From: Nostoc sp. ATCC 53789
Lineage (GTDB): Bacteria > Cyanobacteriota > Cyanobacteriia > Cyanobacteriales > Nostocaceae
Assembly: GCF_009873495.1 (NCBI RefSeq)
Contig: NZ_CP046703.1
Coordinates: 3,452,501-3,516,500, forward strand
Length of the DNA: 64,000 nt
Direction of reading: 5' to 3'
Shown: positions 39,554 through 53,678 of the stretch, one piece after another
Layout: every line of letters begins with the position of its first letter
Position numbering within the stretch: the stretch's first letter is position 1
Notes under the pieces: generated by a model
What the model saw: the letters and a program-made list of their open reading frames with translations, nothing else
What the model was told of the DNA's origin: nothing
Databases searched by the model: none
Made by a program: the position numbers and the translations under genes

Positions 39554-40122
39554 ACATTGCCTCCCAGTTGTGCGATGCTACGATCAATTAAACTTTGTTG
39601 AGCATCGTCGGCAATCCCGCCTTTGAGTTGCGATTCGACTTTTTGCAATGCTAGTGTAGCAACTCGTTGCCGTAGTTGAGCGATCGCTCGCTCGGTTTCG
39701 CTGTTTAAATCTGCTGCTGCTGTTTGTTTCAAGCGTTCTACGTCTTGCGCTGCTTTCGCTAACAAGGCTTCTTTCGCTTTTTGAGCATTTTCTACGGACG
39801 ATTGGCGGATACGTTCTGCTTCTGCTTGAGATTGCTTCAACTGCTCTTGCGCTTGGGAAAGGGCAGTCTTTGCCTCTTTTAAGCGCCCTTCTGCTTCCTG
39901 AATTGCGGTGGCAATATTGGATTGTCGCTCGTTCAGGATATTGCTTAAAACTTTACGTCCGAAGTAGAATAGTATGCCAACCAGAATCGCTAGATTGATC
40001 AGATTGGTTTCAAAAATGTCTAGGTTTAGACCGAAACCACCTTCTGCTGCGCCTTCTGCCAATTCAGAGTGAACAGCGTTCGCTTCTGCGGCAAGTAATA
40101 AGAATGTCCCCATGATACCCAT
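39550..40122 (-). CDS. atpF: ATP synthase subunit b
   Basis: 190 aa. One N-terminal membrane helix (about residues 33-52, [12 protein letters not shown]) and a long charged coiled coil (about 60-160), the peripheral stalk. ATG at 40122 or 40113 can serve. Overlap with delta is four bases. The spacer to b' (194 bp) contains GGAAATTAAGTATCTTT repeated twice, once imperfectly. Confidence 0.95.
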   Translation of the reverse strand: MGIMGTFLLLAAEANAVHSELAEGAAEGGFGLNLDIFETNLINLAILVGILFYFGRKVLSNILNERQSNIATAIQEAEGRLKEAKTALSQAQEQLKQSQAEAERIRQSSVENAQKAKEALLAKAAQDVERLKQTAAADLNSETERAIAQLRQRVATLALQKVESQLKGGIADDAQQSLIDRSIAQLGGNV

Positions 40123-40316
40123 TTACAAGTGCGCTGCTCGCTTGCTAGTACGTTGTATTTTCCCCTAGGGAAGGAAATTTAAGTATCTTTTCCCTGTCAG
40201 GAAATTAAGTATCTTTCCCAAGAAGGGAAAAAGTGCCTTTTTTTGACACTTAAATTTTGCGCTCTGGACTAGGGGCCAGTTGCGCGTATGCTTTACACAG
40301 AACCAATCTCGTTAGC

Positions 40317-40748
40317 TTATCTAACTGGAGTTGGCCCCAATAGTTTTTCTAGAATCTGCCTACTTAGAGCATCAACTTGTTGCTCTAAGGTACGAAAAGC
40401 TTCTTGTTTTTGTTGCTCTATTTCAACAGAAGCTTGTTCTCGTTGAGACTGGGCTTCCTTTTGGGCTTCAGCAATTTTTTCGGCAGTAATTTTCTTAGCT
40501 TCAAGTTGAGCGGCTTCTACAGTAGCTTGCGATTGTCTGCGAGCGTCTGCGAGTTGCTGCTCATATTCGGTAGCCAAGCGTTCGGCTTTAGCCAAGCTTT
40601 CTTTCGCCTCAAGGGTATTCGTTCGGATGTAACTATCGCGATCGTCTAGTACCTTGGTCAGTGGCTTATAGAAAATTGCATTCAACACAGCTGCTAATAG
40701 CAGGAATTGCAATGCCATGAAGGGCAAGGTAGCATCGAAATCAAACAT
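40317..40748 (-). CDS. atpF2: ATP synthase subunit b'
   Basis: 143 aa. A second, diverged b subunit, typical of photosynthetic organisms, which pairs with b as a heterodimeric stalk. The N-terminal membrane helix (about residues 7-25, [20 protein letters not shown]) is followed by a coiled coil rich in Ala, Glu, Gln and Lys. In cyanobacterial usage the gene is called atpG. Confidence 0.95.
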   Translation of the reverse strand: MFDFDATLPFMALQFLLLAAVLNAIFYKPLTKVLDDRDSYIRTNTLEAKESLAKAERLATEYEQQLADARRQSQATVEAAQLEAKKITAEKIAEAQKEAQSQREQASVEIEQQKQEAFRTLEQQVDALSRQILEKLLGPTPVR

Positions 40749-40930
40749 TTGTCTCCTCTTTGGCTGGAGTAGCAGTTTTCATGGCTAGCAACGTCATCCA
40801 ACCTTTCATATTTTAGAGACCCATAGCCAACAAGGGTCAACTGAACATTATAACTATTGAGATACCCAAAACGTTTTGATTGTAGAGGCGTGATGATTCA
40901 CGTCTCCACACTCGCAAAAATTTTCAGGTA

Positions 40931-41218
<288 letters not shown>

Positions 41219-41323
41219 TTAACGACTAGAAACGTGGTTTTCACGCTGCACATGAGTTCTTTGATCGCGCTTTGCGATGTTTTGAGCAAAATGCTCTTGG
41301 AACTGTGCTATCAACTGAGAAGT

Positions 41324-42085
41324 TTAATGCTCCTCATGTTCTTCTCCACCATGTCCCTCCATTGCCTCATGAATGTATGCTCCGGCTAGGGTGGCGAAAA
41401 CCAGGGCTTGAATGGCACTGGTAAATAAACCCAAGGCCATTACAGGCAGAGGTACAAATAGAGGAACTAGCAGCACCAATACCGCGACTACCAATTCATC
41501 CGCCAAAATATTACCAAATAGCCGGAAGCTTAGGGAGAGGGGCTTGGTGAAATCTTCGAGAATTGCGATCGGCAACAAAACGGGTGTTGGCTCTATATAT
41601 TTCTTAAAGTAGCCTAAACCCCGCTTGCTAAAACCCGCATAAAAGTACGCTAAGGAAGTCAGCAATGCCAATGCAACAGTCGTATTGATGTCATTGGTGG
41701 GAGCTGCCAATTCGCCCGAAGGTAGCTTGATGAGCTTCCAGGGAATTAACGCACCTGACCAGTTCGATACGAAAATAAACAAGAACAATGTGCCAATAAA
41801 TGGCACCCAAGGGCGGTACTCTTTCTCACCAAGTTGGTTTTTGGCCAAATCACGAATAAATTCTAGGGCGTATTCCATCAAATTCTGGATGCCCTTGGGA
41901 ATTCTTTGTGCGTTGCGAGTAGCAGCTATTGAAGCCACTACTAAAATGCTAATCACAAACCATGAGGTGAGAAAAACTTGCCCATGAATTTTAAGATTGC
42001 CCAACTGCCAGTAGAAATGATGACCTACTTCTAATTCGGCGAGGGGAAAAGAATTAAAGGCGTTTAAGACACTAAGCATTTGCAT
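41324..42085 (-). CDS. atpB: ATP synthase subunit a
   Basis: 253 aa membrane subunit forming the proton half-channels beside the c-ring. Five or six helices are visible. The essential Arg lies in [15 protein letters not shown], and the C-terminal [18 protein letters not shown] is typical. ATG at 42085 or 42079 can serve. In cyanobacterial usage it is atpB or atpI; the upstream gene is the accessory protein I. Confidence 0.97.
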
Positions 42086-42145
42086 TCTTCAAGCATTTTC
42101 CCCAACGATCGAGGATGGGATTACTATCTTTGTGAGCCTGACTTT

Positions 42146-42586
42146 TTAAGAATCAGGAATGAACGCAATTTGCACCATATAGACGAGGAGCGTGGCTTTG
42201 TAAGTTAGAAATCCCAAAAATATGGGCAAAATCTGTAGCTCACGCCATTGAGTTGCCACGATCATGACTCCCATAAATAGAGCAAAACGAGTTTTGCTCA
42301 AACTGGTTTTTTCACTACCAAGTTGCTCAACGTCTCTAGCCAACATTTTTAAGTAAACCACACCTGTACACGCCCCAATTAAATAATTTAGGGCAATGTT
42401 TAAGGAATAAAAAATCCACACAGAGATAAAAATAACCCCCGTCAAGACAAGCGTGATTACCAACAATCGCTGGAAGAGTTGATAAAACTCTCGCATAGAG
42501 TTACCTGATTCTGTGTCTCCAGAATCAGTTTTAGCATCTTGTTGCGTTGTCGGAGTGGGCGCAATTGATTCGTCTGACAAGCTCAC
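42146..42586 (-). CDS. atpI: ATP synthase protein I
   Basis: About 146 aa with GTG at 42586 (MSLSDES...); an ATG at 42628 would add 14 residues. Four hydrophobic segments and the pattern [29 protein letters not shown] match cyanobacterial Atp1. The protein is not part of the finished enzyme and is thought to help assemble the c-ring. It is the first gene of the operon. Start choice is uncertain since no clear Shine-Dalgarno is seen. Confidence 0.88.
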   Translation of the reverse strand: MSLSDESIAPTPTTQQDAKTDSGDTESGNSMREFYQLFQRLLVITLVLTGVIFISVWIFYSLNIALNYLIGACTGVVYLKMLARDVEQLGSEKTSLSKTRFALFMGVMIVATQWRELQILPIFLGFLTYKATLLVYMVQIAFIPDS

Positions 42587-42681
42587 GAGACTTGAAACCA
42601 GTACAGTTAAATTATGATGACTGCACATTCAGTCAGCTGAATCATATCACGATCCGGTAACAATACTTTAGGAAAAAACAA

Positions 42682-42933
42682 TTAACTTCTTGGCAACGTT
42701 ACACAGTCAGTAAAATCGCGCTCCCAGAAGCGAGAGAGCGGCTGATGATGTAAAAGACTGTGTGGGTGAATAATCAAATTATCGTTGCCTAAAAATTCAA
42801 AATTTCTTCCAATTCCAGCTTTTTTGACTAGATTATTGTCCTCCAAAGTCGTTACATAGCATCTTGGTGTTTGAAGTAATTGGGTGTCAATAAAATCAAC
42901 TGGTGCTTGAGGAGTGTATAGGCATACCGCAAA
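42682..42933 (-). pseudogene. Coding-like remnant upstream of atpI
   Basis: An open frame of 84 codons without a start codon reads TPQAPVDFIDTQLLQTPRCY, then NNLVKKAGIGRNFEFLGNDN and RFWERDFTDCVTLPRS. The composition looks coded. The frame opens directly after a stop and has no start codon, so it is probably the C-terminal piece of a lost gene. The family is not recognised. Confidence 0.4.
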
Positions 42934-43135
42934 TCAGAAATCGGAGAGTAGCGGCTTGTCATTAAGCAGCGCACCACTGCTGAATTTCAAAAAACTCCAA
43001 CTTTTGGGATTTAGAATACCCGTTTGTTGGGCACTTTCCTAATCTACATTAATTTACCAAAAGTGGTGATGGGCGATCGCTCATCACCATAAGTATAAAT
43101 TGCTTTTATTAAGCCAGTGTTGAATTGGAGGCTGA

Positions 43136-44317
43136 TTAAGCAGGTGCTAATAATATCAGTTGCTGCTGAAGAAGTTTTCTTACTTCATCTAATCCCAGTT
43201 GCCCATCTGTCAAAATATCTGCAACTGTAGAATTAGCATCACACTTTTGCATAAATTCAAACTCTGGTTCAGATAAATTAACAATTTGGTAATTGTAATT
43301 AAAGAAGCATTGACTGGGAAATCCTTCAATACAAGGATTAAGTTCGGGAATCGCCGCTAATAAAGCTTTGTCGTCTGACCAGTCAGTTTTTACTAAGGGA
43401 GGACGGCCAAGGAAAAACTCGTAATGAGTTACTTCTGGGTCTAGTAATTCTATCAGGCGATAAAGCTGGCGATCGCTCAATTCTTTTGCCCGTTCTACTA
43501 ACTCTGGTGCTTTGCTCAAAAGTCTCTCCAAATCCCAGAAACTCGGATTCGAGAAACCAATAAACTCTAATCCCGAAGCATCAATTAATTCAAACAGCGT
43601 CTCAATGTTGTAGTCAATTTCTTGGGGATGAACGTACATATCGGCAAAGTGTTCATCCTTGTGGTTTTCTAATGACCAACGCTGCTTTTCGTATTTGACA
43701 ATTCGGTTATTTTCTGGTAAAGAAGCAAATATTTGCCGTCCGACTTGGACACCATCGCGGTAGTCGCCTTTTTTGTCACCTTGCAGAAGTGCGATCGCTT
43801 TTTGCATGAGTTGAATTTCCCAGCGTCCCAACTCTCCGTACACAAAAATGTGCATTAAGCCGCCTGGGGCTAACTTCTGCGCCAAAGCTTGAATACCGCG
43901 AATTGGATCGGAGGTATGGTGCAAAACGCCAACACAGTTAATTAAATCAAACTCACCTGGTAACTGTTCCACATCAAACAAGCTGAGGTGATGAAACTCA
44001 ACACGGTTAGCACCAGAACGCTGACAACGTTCTTTTGCTACATCCAAAGCCCCAATACTGAGATCAATCCCCACAACAGAAGCCTGGGGATTGAGATGAA
44101 CCAGGTACTCTGTACTTACCCCTGTACCGCAACCTGCATCTAAAATCCGAATATCTTGCCTTTGGGGTTTTTGACCTATGCAAAAATTATGAGCAGCTAG
44201 CCAGTTCCAGCGCCAGTTATAGCCTGGTGGTGGTTCATCCAACAAAGCTTCTGGCGGAAAGGGATAGGTATTGTAGAGTTTGGCAACAGCAGCACTAACA
44301 GTTTGGGAATCGGACAT
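43136..44317 (-). CDS. Class I SAM-dependent methyltransferase with C-terminal extension
   Basis: 393 aa. A Rossmann methyltransferase domain (about 50-190) has motif I ILDAGCGTGVS, the acidic end of strand 2 VVGIDLS and motif IV FDLINCVGVLHH. The N-terminal YNTYPFPPEALLDEPPPGYN and the C-terminal 200 residues, including a winged-helix-like end (TVADILTDGQLGLDEVRKLLQQ), are typical of a conserved cyanobacterial family of unknown substrate. It is monocistronic. Confidence 0.82.
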   Translation of the reverse strand: MSDSQTVSAAVAKLYNTYPFPPEALLDEPPPGYNWRWNWLAAHNFCIGQKPQRQDIRILDAGCGTGVSTEYLVHLNPQASVVGIDLSIGALDVAKERCQRSGANRVEFHHLSLFDVEQLPGEFDLINCVGVLHHTSDPIRGIQALAQKLAPGGLMHIFVYGELGRWEIQLMQKAIALLQGDKKGDYRDGVQVGRQIFASLPENNRIVKYEKQRWSLENHKDEHFADMYVHPQEIDYNIETLFELIDASGLEFIGFSNPSFWDLERLLSKAPELVERAKELSDRQLYRLIELLDPEVTHYEFFLGRPPLVKTDWSDDKALLAAIPELNPCIEGFPSQCFFNYNYQIVNLSEPEFEFMQKCDANSTVADILTDGQLGLDEVRKLLQQQLILLAPA

Positions 44318-44492
44318 GATGAGGAATAACGCAGCATTTCTGAGTTTAGCGAATGCTGGACACTTCAGGTAGACAAATAATTGCGATCGTCATCAGCCCA
44401 TATATTTTAAGTATATAAGTTGTTTTATTAATAACGCTATTGTTCAAGTATCTCTTCGCTAATAAAATTTAATTATAATTTTGTATAAAAAT

Positions 44493-44903
44493 TTACTTAG
44501 CTAGGAGCATTAAATGGCTGTAGGAATGCCGGAATTCGTTGAAAATCCAGAAAATCGTTGCCCTGTAATTCTGTATTGCCGCAATTCGCAAATCTTGTGT
44601 ACCAATGCGGATTCTTTGACGAATCAAGTCTTCGTAACAATTAATAGCATACTCATCAAATCCTAGCGATCGCACATTTTTGAAAAACTCTAAAGTAGCC
44701 TCTAGCTTTGCGTAAGCTAATACCAATGCATCAGATAAGGAAGCCTTTCTGATTACATTAAACCTCCCACGCAGTTGTTCTTCAACTGTAATTATCGTTA
44801 TGGCAATGTCTTCAGAATTGACTGCATTAATACGCCGTGTCACAACTGGATGCATCTGTTGAAAAAGTGAGACGTGATCCGTATCAAGTATCCATAAAGT
44901 CAC
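44493..44903 (-). CDS. PIN-domain (VapC-like) toxin, C-terminus frameshifted
   Basis: 136 aa. The N-terminal part is a good PIN domain: ILDTDH (Asp7), TVEEQLRGR (Glu41/42) and RIGTQDLRIAAI (Asp104). After residue 110 the expected strand with the fourth acid is missing; the frame continues as QNYRATIFW. A different frame downstream encodes GNDFLDFQRIP, which fits the family ending, so a deletion with frameshift has probably removed about ten residues and the last acidic ligand. The toxin, an RNase, may therefore be inactive. It overlaps its antitoxin by four bases. Confidence 0.8.
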   Translation of the reverse strand: MTLWILDTDHVSLFQQMHPVVTRRINAVNSEDIAITIITVEEQLRGRFNVIRKASLSDALVLAYAKLEATLEFFKNVRSLGFDEYAINCYEDLIRQRIRIGTQDLRIAAIQNYRATIFWIFNEFRHSYSHLMLLAK

Positions 44904-45274
44904 TTAGTTTCATCCTCCGCATCAAGTTGCCGATAATATTCCTCCATTTGTGCGTCAAGTTCACGGCGATCAGCTTTTATATATGCTAGCATCTCGTCAA
45001 ATTGCGGATCATCCTTGAACATACCCGCAAATTTCATCCAAGGATGTTCGGTTTGGGGAGGTTCAATTTCCAAAGTTACTATTTCTGGTTTTCGCTCTTG
45101 TAAAATTTGAATTAGTTTTTCTAGTGCTTCTTCTTTGGTTACACCAGAGCCTTTAAAATCTGGCAAGCCTAATACTGTCGCAATAACCCCACCATCTGCT
45201 TGATTTTCAATCAGCACATCATAATTTAACTTGGGTACAGTATTGTTAGGATAAGTTTTTACAGTTAAATTCAT
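44900..45274 (-). CDS. Antitoxin of the VapC-like pair
   Basis: 124 aa. The N-terminal part (YDVLIENQADGGVIATVLGLP...GVTKEEALEKLIQIL) is like the HicB fold; the C-terminal HPWMKFAGMFKDDPQFDEML is the segment typical of antitoxins for this PIN group. The stop overlaps the toxin start (ATGA), the standard arrangement. It probably binds the toxin and represses its own promoter. Confidence 0.8.
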   Translation of the reverse strand: MNLTVKTYPNNTVPKLNYDVLIENQADGGVIATVLGLPDFKGSGVTKEEALEKLIQILQERKPEIVTLEIEPPQTEHPWMKFAGMFKDDPQFDEMLAYIKADRRELDAQMEEYYRQLDAEDETK

Positions 45275-45451
45275 AATATTTCCAACCTGAAAGTTTTATA
45301 TTGATTATAACTGCCGACCTACTTACTGCTAACCTTTAGTTTGTACGTGTTAGCATAGCGTTTCGTAGATGACTACAAACCTTTAAGAATTTACACTGCC
45401 TTACTTACCTATGGTTTGATTTTTATAATATTTTCTTTTGCGATCGCTCCA

Positions 45452-46186
45452 ATGATTTACAACCAATCAGAGTTTGATTTACGCTGTGAATGGGGGGCAC
45501 AAGGAGTTGCTGAACTCGCTCCCATAAGTGATGTAATTGTGATAGTTGACATTCTCTCTTTTTCTACCTGCGTGGAAATTGCCACAAATCACGGCGCGAT
45601 AATTTTTCCCTACGCATATAAAGATGAATCAGCCATAGATTATGCCAAATCAGTGCAAGCAGAGTTAGCAAGTCATAGACAACGTTCGACAACAATTGGA
45701 TATTCTCTTTCGCCAAAATCGGTCACTCAGATTCCTGCTGGAACTAGACTAGTTTTACCTTCACCTAATGGTTCTTTTCTGACTTTACTTACAGGGGATA
45801 CACCAACTTTGGCTGGTTGCTTGCGAAATTGCCAAGCTGTAGCGCAGTTTGCTCAAAAGTATGGCGATAAAATCGCTGTGATTCCTGCCGGTGAAAGGTG
45901 GCAAGAAGATGGTAGCCTACGTCCTGCATTTGAAGATTTAATTGGTGCTGGGGCAATTCTCAGTTATTTAGATGGCAGTCTATCACCAGAAGCCGAAGTT
46001 GCTGTAACAACATTTCAGGCTTTCCAGCAGGATTTACTGGGATACTTGAAAAAATGCAGTTCGGGTAAAGAGTTGATTGAAAAAGGTTTTGAGTCAGATG
46101 TTGAACTGTCCGCCGCCCATAACGTAAGTGATTGCGTGCCTTTATTTACTAATAATGCTTATGTAGATTCCAGGCTACAGGCTTAA
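45452..46186 (+). CDS. comB: 2-phosphosulfolactate phosphatase family protein (ComB)
   Basis: 244 aa from the ATG at 45452; an ATG at 45416 would add a hydrophobic dozen residues. Motifs VIVDILSFSTCVEIA, LPSPNGSFLT and VIPAGERW..DGSLRPAFEDLIGAG fit the ComB family. In methanogens the enzyme works in coenzyme M synthesis; cyanobacteria have the protein without that pathway, so the true substrate is unclear. It stands alone, opposite in direction to the antitoxin gene. Confidence 0.85.
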   Translation: MIYNQSEFDLRCEWGAQGVAELAPISDVIVIVDILSFSTCVEIATNHGAIIFPYAYKDESAIDYAKSVQAELASHRQRSTTIGYSLSPKSVTQIPAGTRLVLPSPNGSFLTLLTGDTPTLAGCLRNCQAVAQFAQKYGDKIAVIPAGERWQEDGSLRPAFEDLIGAGAILSYLDGSLSPEAEVAVTTFQAFQQDLLGYLKKCSSGKELIEKGFESDVELSAAHNVSDCVPLFTNNAYVDSRLQA

Positions 46187-46199
46187 GAGACTTCCAAAT

Positions 46200-46270
46200 A
46201 AAAAATATCCCAAAACTGACACAAAAATCCTCTCTCTGTGTTCTCTGCGTCTCTGTGGTTAGTTTATTTC
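46200..46270. repeat. Dispersed repeat after comB
   Basis: The sequence TCCTCTCTCTGTGTTCTCTGCGTCTCTGTGGTT resembles a dispersed intergenic repeat frequent in Nostoc genomes. Only one copy is in the window, so the assignment is from memory. Confidence 0.35.
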
Positions 46271-46284
46271 TTAGAAATCCCTAA

Positions 46285-46815
46285 TTAAAGGTCGCACTGA
46301 TTGGTTTGGCAATATTTGGCATTATCTATAAACTCTTGCAACTTATTCAAGGGAATTATCTGCAATGATGACCCACCTTGCACCTCAGCAGTGATGTAAG
46401 CAAACTTTTGTCCGCGATAATACTGGTCACGTCCAACCTTGGTGACATACCGAGACTTCTGAAAGTCATTAGCAATATTAGAATTATAAATATTTTGTAA
46501 CAGTTTCACCGCTTTGGCATTTTTTGTGGTGAATTTGATGCTTGAGTCACCACTAACGGTTATACCTTCTTTAGTCACTTTCCCATTTTGAGAAGTGACA
46601 TCAGCATAAAAGTATAAATTTCCCTTTGTACCCTCGTAGCCGTGGGCTTCGCTGTTGTATCTCAAAGTTGGTAATTGCGATCGCGTTTTTGCCCACTTAA
46701 CAACGGTGTTGATGTTTTGCTCTGGAAGCGCATTTGCAGGAGTGATAGCTAAAATAACTGAGATTGCAGACAGAGCAACATTGAATAAATAGTTAAATTT
46801 AGAACTTTTGTGCAT
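46285..46815 (-). CDS. Secreted hypothetical protein
   Basis: 176 aa. An N-terminal signal peptide (hydrophobic VALSAISVILAIT, cleavage after PANA about residue 29) precedes a soluble domain with many beta-prone segments. Two Cys near the C-terminus (YCQTNQCDL) could form a disulfide. Family not recognised. It is divergent from the apc operon with about 540 bp between. Confidence 0.65.
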   Translation of the reverse strand: MHKSSKFNYLFNVALSAISVILAITPANALPEQNINTVVKWAKTRSQLPTLRYNSEAHGYEGTKGNLYFYADVTSQNGKVTKEGITVSGDSSIKFTTKNAKAVKLLQNIYNSNIANDFQKSRYVTKVGRDQYYRGQKFAYITAEVQGGSSLQIIPLNKLQEFIDNAKYCQTNQCDL

Positions 46816-50648
<3,833 letters not shown>

Positions 50649-50656
50649 TAGGTAAT

Positions 50657-50682
50657 AGGGTACAGATTATTTCCTGTACCCT
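50657..50682 (+). terminator. Hairpin between apcE and apcA
   Basis: AGGGTACAG and CTGTACCCT form a perfect 9-bp stem with an 8-nt loop, just after a run of AATAGGT units. No T-run follows. It may attenuate or protect transcripts, so that apcA-apcB outnumber apcE mRNA. Confidence 0.5.
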
Positions 50683-51002
50683 GTGACCTTCCCCCTTCGT
50701 AACCTTTCGTAATATTGCTCTCAGATTACAGCTAAAACAGGGAATTCTGAAAGGTAATATTACAAAGTGTTAAGAGCAGTCATAAATGCTCAACAGAATG
50801 CCGGAAAATGTTTTGCGGAAGGTAACTGAGTTTAAAAGCTTGTGTACTTGTGTTGACTCAAGAAAACTCGTAATTAATTAGCCGTAGCAGTTATAAAACT
50901 GTTGTGTCTAAAAGAACGAGAGAACAAACTCAGTAAACCAAATTTTAGAGTCTCACCAGTTTAATCAAATCCTGGTTTCATTTGTATTGGAGGAATCCAT
51001 TA
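50683..51002. other. apcE-apcA spacer
   Basis: About 320 bp without a gene. A second promoter for apcABC is likely here, because allophycocyanin is needed in large excess over ApcE; no exact site is claimed. A good TTGGAGGAAT Shine-Dalgarno precedes apcA. Confidence 0.45.
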
Positions 51003-51488
51003 ATGAGTATCGTCACGAAAGCTATCGTGAATGCTGATGCAGAAGCTCGCTACCTCAGCCCTGGTGAATTGGATCGGATCAAATCCTTTGTTGCCAGTGG
51101 TGAACGCCGCGTGCGGATTGCTCAAATTTTGACAGAAAATCGTGAGCGGCTGGTTAAGCAAGCTGGCGATCAATTGTTCCAAAAGCGTCCTGATGTTGTG
51201 TCTCCTGGTGGTAACGCTTACGGTCAAGAATTGACTGCTACTTGCCTGCGTGACCTAGATTACTACCTCCGCCTCGTTACCTACGGTATCGTTGCTGGTG
51301 ATGTTACACCGATTGAAGAAATTGGTGTTATCGGTGCCCGTGAACTGTACAAGTCCTTGGGAACCCCTATTGATGGTGTTGCTGAAGGTATCCGTGGGCT
51401 GAAGAATGTAGCTACTACATTGCTGTCTGGTGATGATGCTTCTGAAGCTGGTACCTACTTCGATTACCTAGTTGGTGCCCTGCTATAG
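51003..51488 (+). CDS. apcA: Allophycocyanin alpha subunit
   Basis: 161 aa, exact family length from [18 protein letters not shown]. Core phycobiliprotein that passes energy to ApcE. The phycocyanobilin Cys81 lies in [12 protein letters not shown]. An upstream ATG at 50982 would put extra residues across the strong GGAGG and is rejected. A hairpin CTGTTTC/GAAACAG at 51496-51515 sits in the spacer to apcB. Confidence 0.98.
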   Translation: MSIVTKAIVNADAEARYLSPGELDRIKSFVASGERRVRIAQILTENRERLVKQAGDQLFQKRPDVVSPGGNAYGQELTATCLRDLDYYLRLVTYGIVAGDVTPIEEIGVIGARELYKSLGTPIDGVAEGIRGLKNVATTLLSGDDASEAGTYFDYLVGALL

Positions 51489-51553
51489 GGTGATGCTGTT
51501 TCCCTGCCGAAACAGAAGTATTGCAATACGGTTGGAAATAAGGAATTAACAAC

Positions 51554-52042
51554 ATGGCTCAAGACGCAATTACCGCTGTCATTAACTCCGCAGACGTTCA
51601 AGGTAAATACTTAGACAACTCTGCTTTAGAAAAACTAAAAGGCTATTTCGCTACTGGCGAACTGCGGGTACGTGCTGCTAGCACCATCAGCGCTAACGCT
51701 GCTGCGATCGTCAAAGAAGCTGTAGCAAAATCTTTGCTATACTCTGACATCACCCGTCCCGGCGGCAACATGTACACCACCCGCCGCTATGCTGCTTGTA
51801 TCCGTGATTTGGACTACTACCTCCGCTATGCCACCTACGCTATGTTAGCTGGCGATCCTTCCATTTTGGATGAGCGTGTATTAAATGGCTTGAAAGAAAC
51901 CTACAACTCTTTAGGAGTTCCCGTTGGTGCTACCGTGCAAGCTATCCAAGCAATCAAGGAAGTAACCGCTAGCTTGGTTGGTTCTGACGCTGGTAAGGAA
52001 ATGGGCGTTTACTTAGACTATATCTCTTCTGGCTTAAGCTAA
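51554..52042 (+). CDS. apcB: Allophycocyanin beta subunit
   Basis: 162 aa, family length. It pairs with ApcA into trimers of the phycobilisome core. The chromophore Cys (codon 82 counting Met) lies in [22 protein letters not shown], and the start [21 protein letters not shown] is typical. It is 65 bp after apcA; apcC follows after 223 bp. Confidence 0.98.
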   Translation: MAQDAITAVINSADVQGKYLDNSALEKLKGYFATGELRVRAASTISANAAAIVKEAVAKSLLYSDITRPGGNMYTTRRYAACIRDLDYYLRYATYAMLAGDPSILDERVLNGLKETYNSLGVPVGATVQAIQAIKEVTASLVGSDAGKEMGVYLDYISSGLS

Positions 52043-52265
52043 GAGCTAGTTTGCGCTTAAGAATTTAGGTGCGGCTTTATTAAGGTCTGGAAATCAACCG
52101 TGAGTGCTAGAACGTTATATTGCTTATCTTGGTAAATTATCAGTGATGAGTGTTGGTGGTCTAGTATTGATGTTTGATTTCCAGCCTTGGAATGATTAAA
52201 AGATTTGCACTCAAGATTTTGAGATAAAAAAAGTTTTCACAAAGTTTACAGGAGATTTTCAAAAT

Positions 52266-52472
52266 ATGTCCCGTTTGTTTAAAATTACTGCTCTAGTTCC
52301 CAGCCAAACCCGAATTCGTACCCAACGCGAACTGCAAAATACCTACTTCACTAAGCTAGTTCCCTATGAAAACTGGTTCCGTGAACAACAACGTATTCAA
52401 AAAGCAGGCGGCAAAATTATCAAAGTAGAACTGGCAACTGGTAAGCAAGGCGCTAATACTGGCTTGTCGTAA
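52266..52472 (+). CDS. apcC: Phycobilisome small core linker ApcC
   Basis: 68 aa, the 7.8-kDa linker that caps core trimers. MSRLFKITALVPSQTRIRTQ and the CpcD-type fold sequence match the family. GGAGATTTTCAAAAT precedes the ATG. Two hairpin terminators follow. Confidence 0.97.
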   Translation: MSRLFKITALVPSQTRIRTQRELQNTYFTKLVPYENWFREQQRIQKAGGKIIKVELATGKQGANTGLS

Positions 52473-52506
52473 TTTTGTAAATAGAATATTATTTTAGGGA
52501 ATTGGT

Positions 52507-52532
52507 AAGAGGTTGAAAAAGACCTCTTTTTT
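52507..52532 (+). terminator. Intrinsic terminator after apcC
   Basis: AAGAGGT and ACCTCTT form a stem followed by TTTT. It lies about 35 bp after the apcC stop. Confidence 0.8.
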
Positions 52533-52613
52533 GTTGAGAATTAATATTACAAAAAATCTGTTTTCTATTTCGGAAAATTTATGAATCTAGGTATATGGGT
52601 TGATAAAAATTGA

Positions 52614-52644
52614 TAAAGAGGTCTAATACCAGACCTCTTTTTTT
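52614..52644. terminator. Second terminator, probably bidirectional
   Basis: AAAGAGGTCT and AGACCTCTTT pair perfectly around AATACC, followed by a T-run. The stem resembles the first terminator about 100 bp upstream. It can also end transcription of the oxygenase-like gene that stops at 52665 on the minus strand. Confidence 0.8.
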
Positions 52645-52664
52645 GTTACTTATATTTCTGAAAG

Positions 52665-53678
52665 TTAAGAGTTGAACATTTCTACAAGGCGATAACCACG
52701 AGTATATAGCGGAACTGGAGCGCCAGAATTCTCTTTTTTCCTGGCTTGTTCACAACTTTCATCAAATACAATTAGCGTTTCCTTACCAACTTTCAGCCAG
52801 TCTTCATAAGGCACGCTCATATCTTCTTCAACACCACCAATACTAGGTACTACCATTGCCCGATAAGCTTCATTGAATTTTCTGCGGAACCGGAAATCTA
52901 CAGAAATTCTTAGACCTTCAGTTTTCCTTCTTACCGTTTGGTGCAATCCACGGGCATCATTAAAGTACATTGTGCCGTGTTGTAGTTGTGCTTCTGTATA
53001 GGAGACAACCATTGGAACATCCTGGCCTTCAGCAAAGTCTGACATTACCCGCATCGCCTGTAGTTCCATTTCGCGGGGCATCTCACCTGCTTCAATGGTT
53101 ATATTATCGATATCGCCAAATAGTGGCATAACCACTACAGTCGCATCAGCAGCAACACCTGCCCAGACATCGCTATGGCATTTTGAGCTAGCGAAGGGCA
53201 AACTCAATTTTTTTGCATCAGTCTTACCATAAACTATGCGGAGATTGACTGGTAAATCTACTGCATCAATCAGTTCATTTGCTCCTAATTGGTAGAAAGC
53301 CTCAGCTACGCTTGTTTGAAAGAGGTTAAATGCTAGAGTATGTTCTCGCTTGGGCATCAAAAGACCAGTACCAGTGTAGTTCGGTAATGTATTTCTTGCT
53401 TCCAATAGTCGTTCAAGCATTTCAGCTTCTGAAAGAATTATGTGACTATTCAGACACGCTGAAATATAACCCGCAGCAGCAATGCGGATCTGCTGGAACA
53501 ACTCAGGCTTTAATGTGTGTTCAAACAGTAATCGATACTGTCGCCTTGTAGCAATTTTATCAGCAAGCTCATCAAAGAGTCGATCGCCAAGTTGAGAGAA
53601 TGTGATCGCATGGTCATATTCTACGCGATCGCCCACTACTGACTTGGCTAACAGTTCTTCTAACATGATCTCTTCCAA
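52665..53678 (-). CDS. Putative 2-oxoglutarate/Fe(II)-type oxygenase
   Basis: 337 aa, no signal peptide. The central and C-terminal part has the pattern of the non-heme iron facial triad: KCHSDVW (His168, Asp170) and GLHQTV (His246), followed by GLRISVDFRF with Arg257 where a 2-oxoglutarate-binding Arg is expected. The N-terminal 100 residues are helical. No named family is recognised, so the fold is inferred from motif spacing. The gene is divergent from the methyltransferase/HDO pair, with a 486-bp AT-rich promoter region, and may belong to the same pathway. A second ATG at 53666 is possible. Confidence 0.6.
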   Translation of the reverse strand: MEEIMLEELLAKSVVGDRVEYDHAITFSQLGDRLFDELADKIATRRQYRLLFEHTLKPELFQQIRIAAAGYISACLNSHIILSEAEMLERLLEARNTLPNYTGTGLLMPKREHTLAFNLFQTSVAEAFYQLGANELIDAVDLPVNLRIVYGKTDAKKLSLPFASSKCHSDVWAGVAADATVVVMPLFGDIDNITIEAGEMPREMELQAMRVMSDFAEGQDVPMVVSYTEAQLQHGTMYFNDARGLHQTVRRKTEGLRISVDFRFRRKFNEAYRAMVVPSIGGVEEDMSVPYEDWLKVGKETLIVFDESCEQARKKENSGAPVPLYTRGYRLVEMFNS

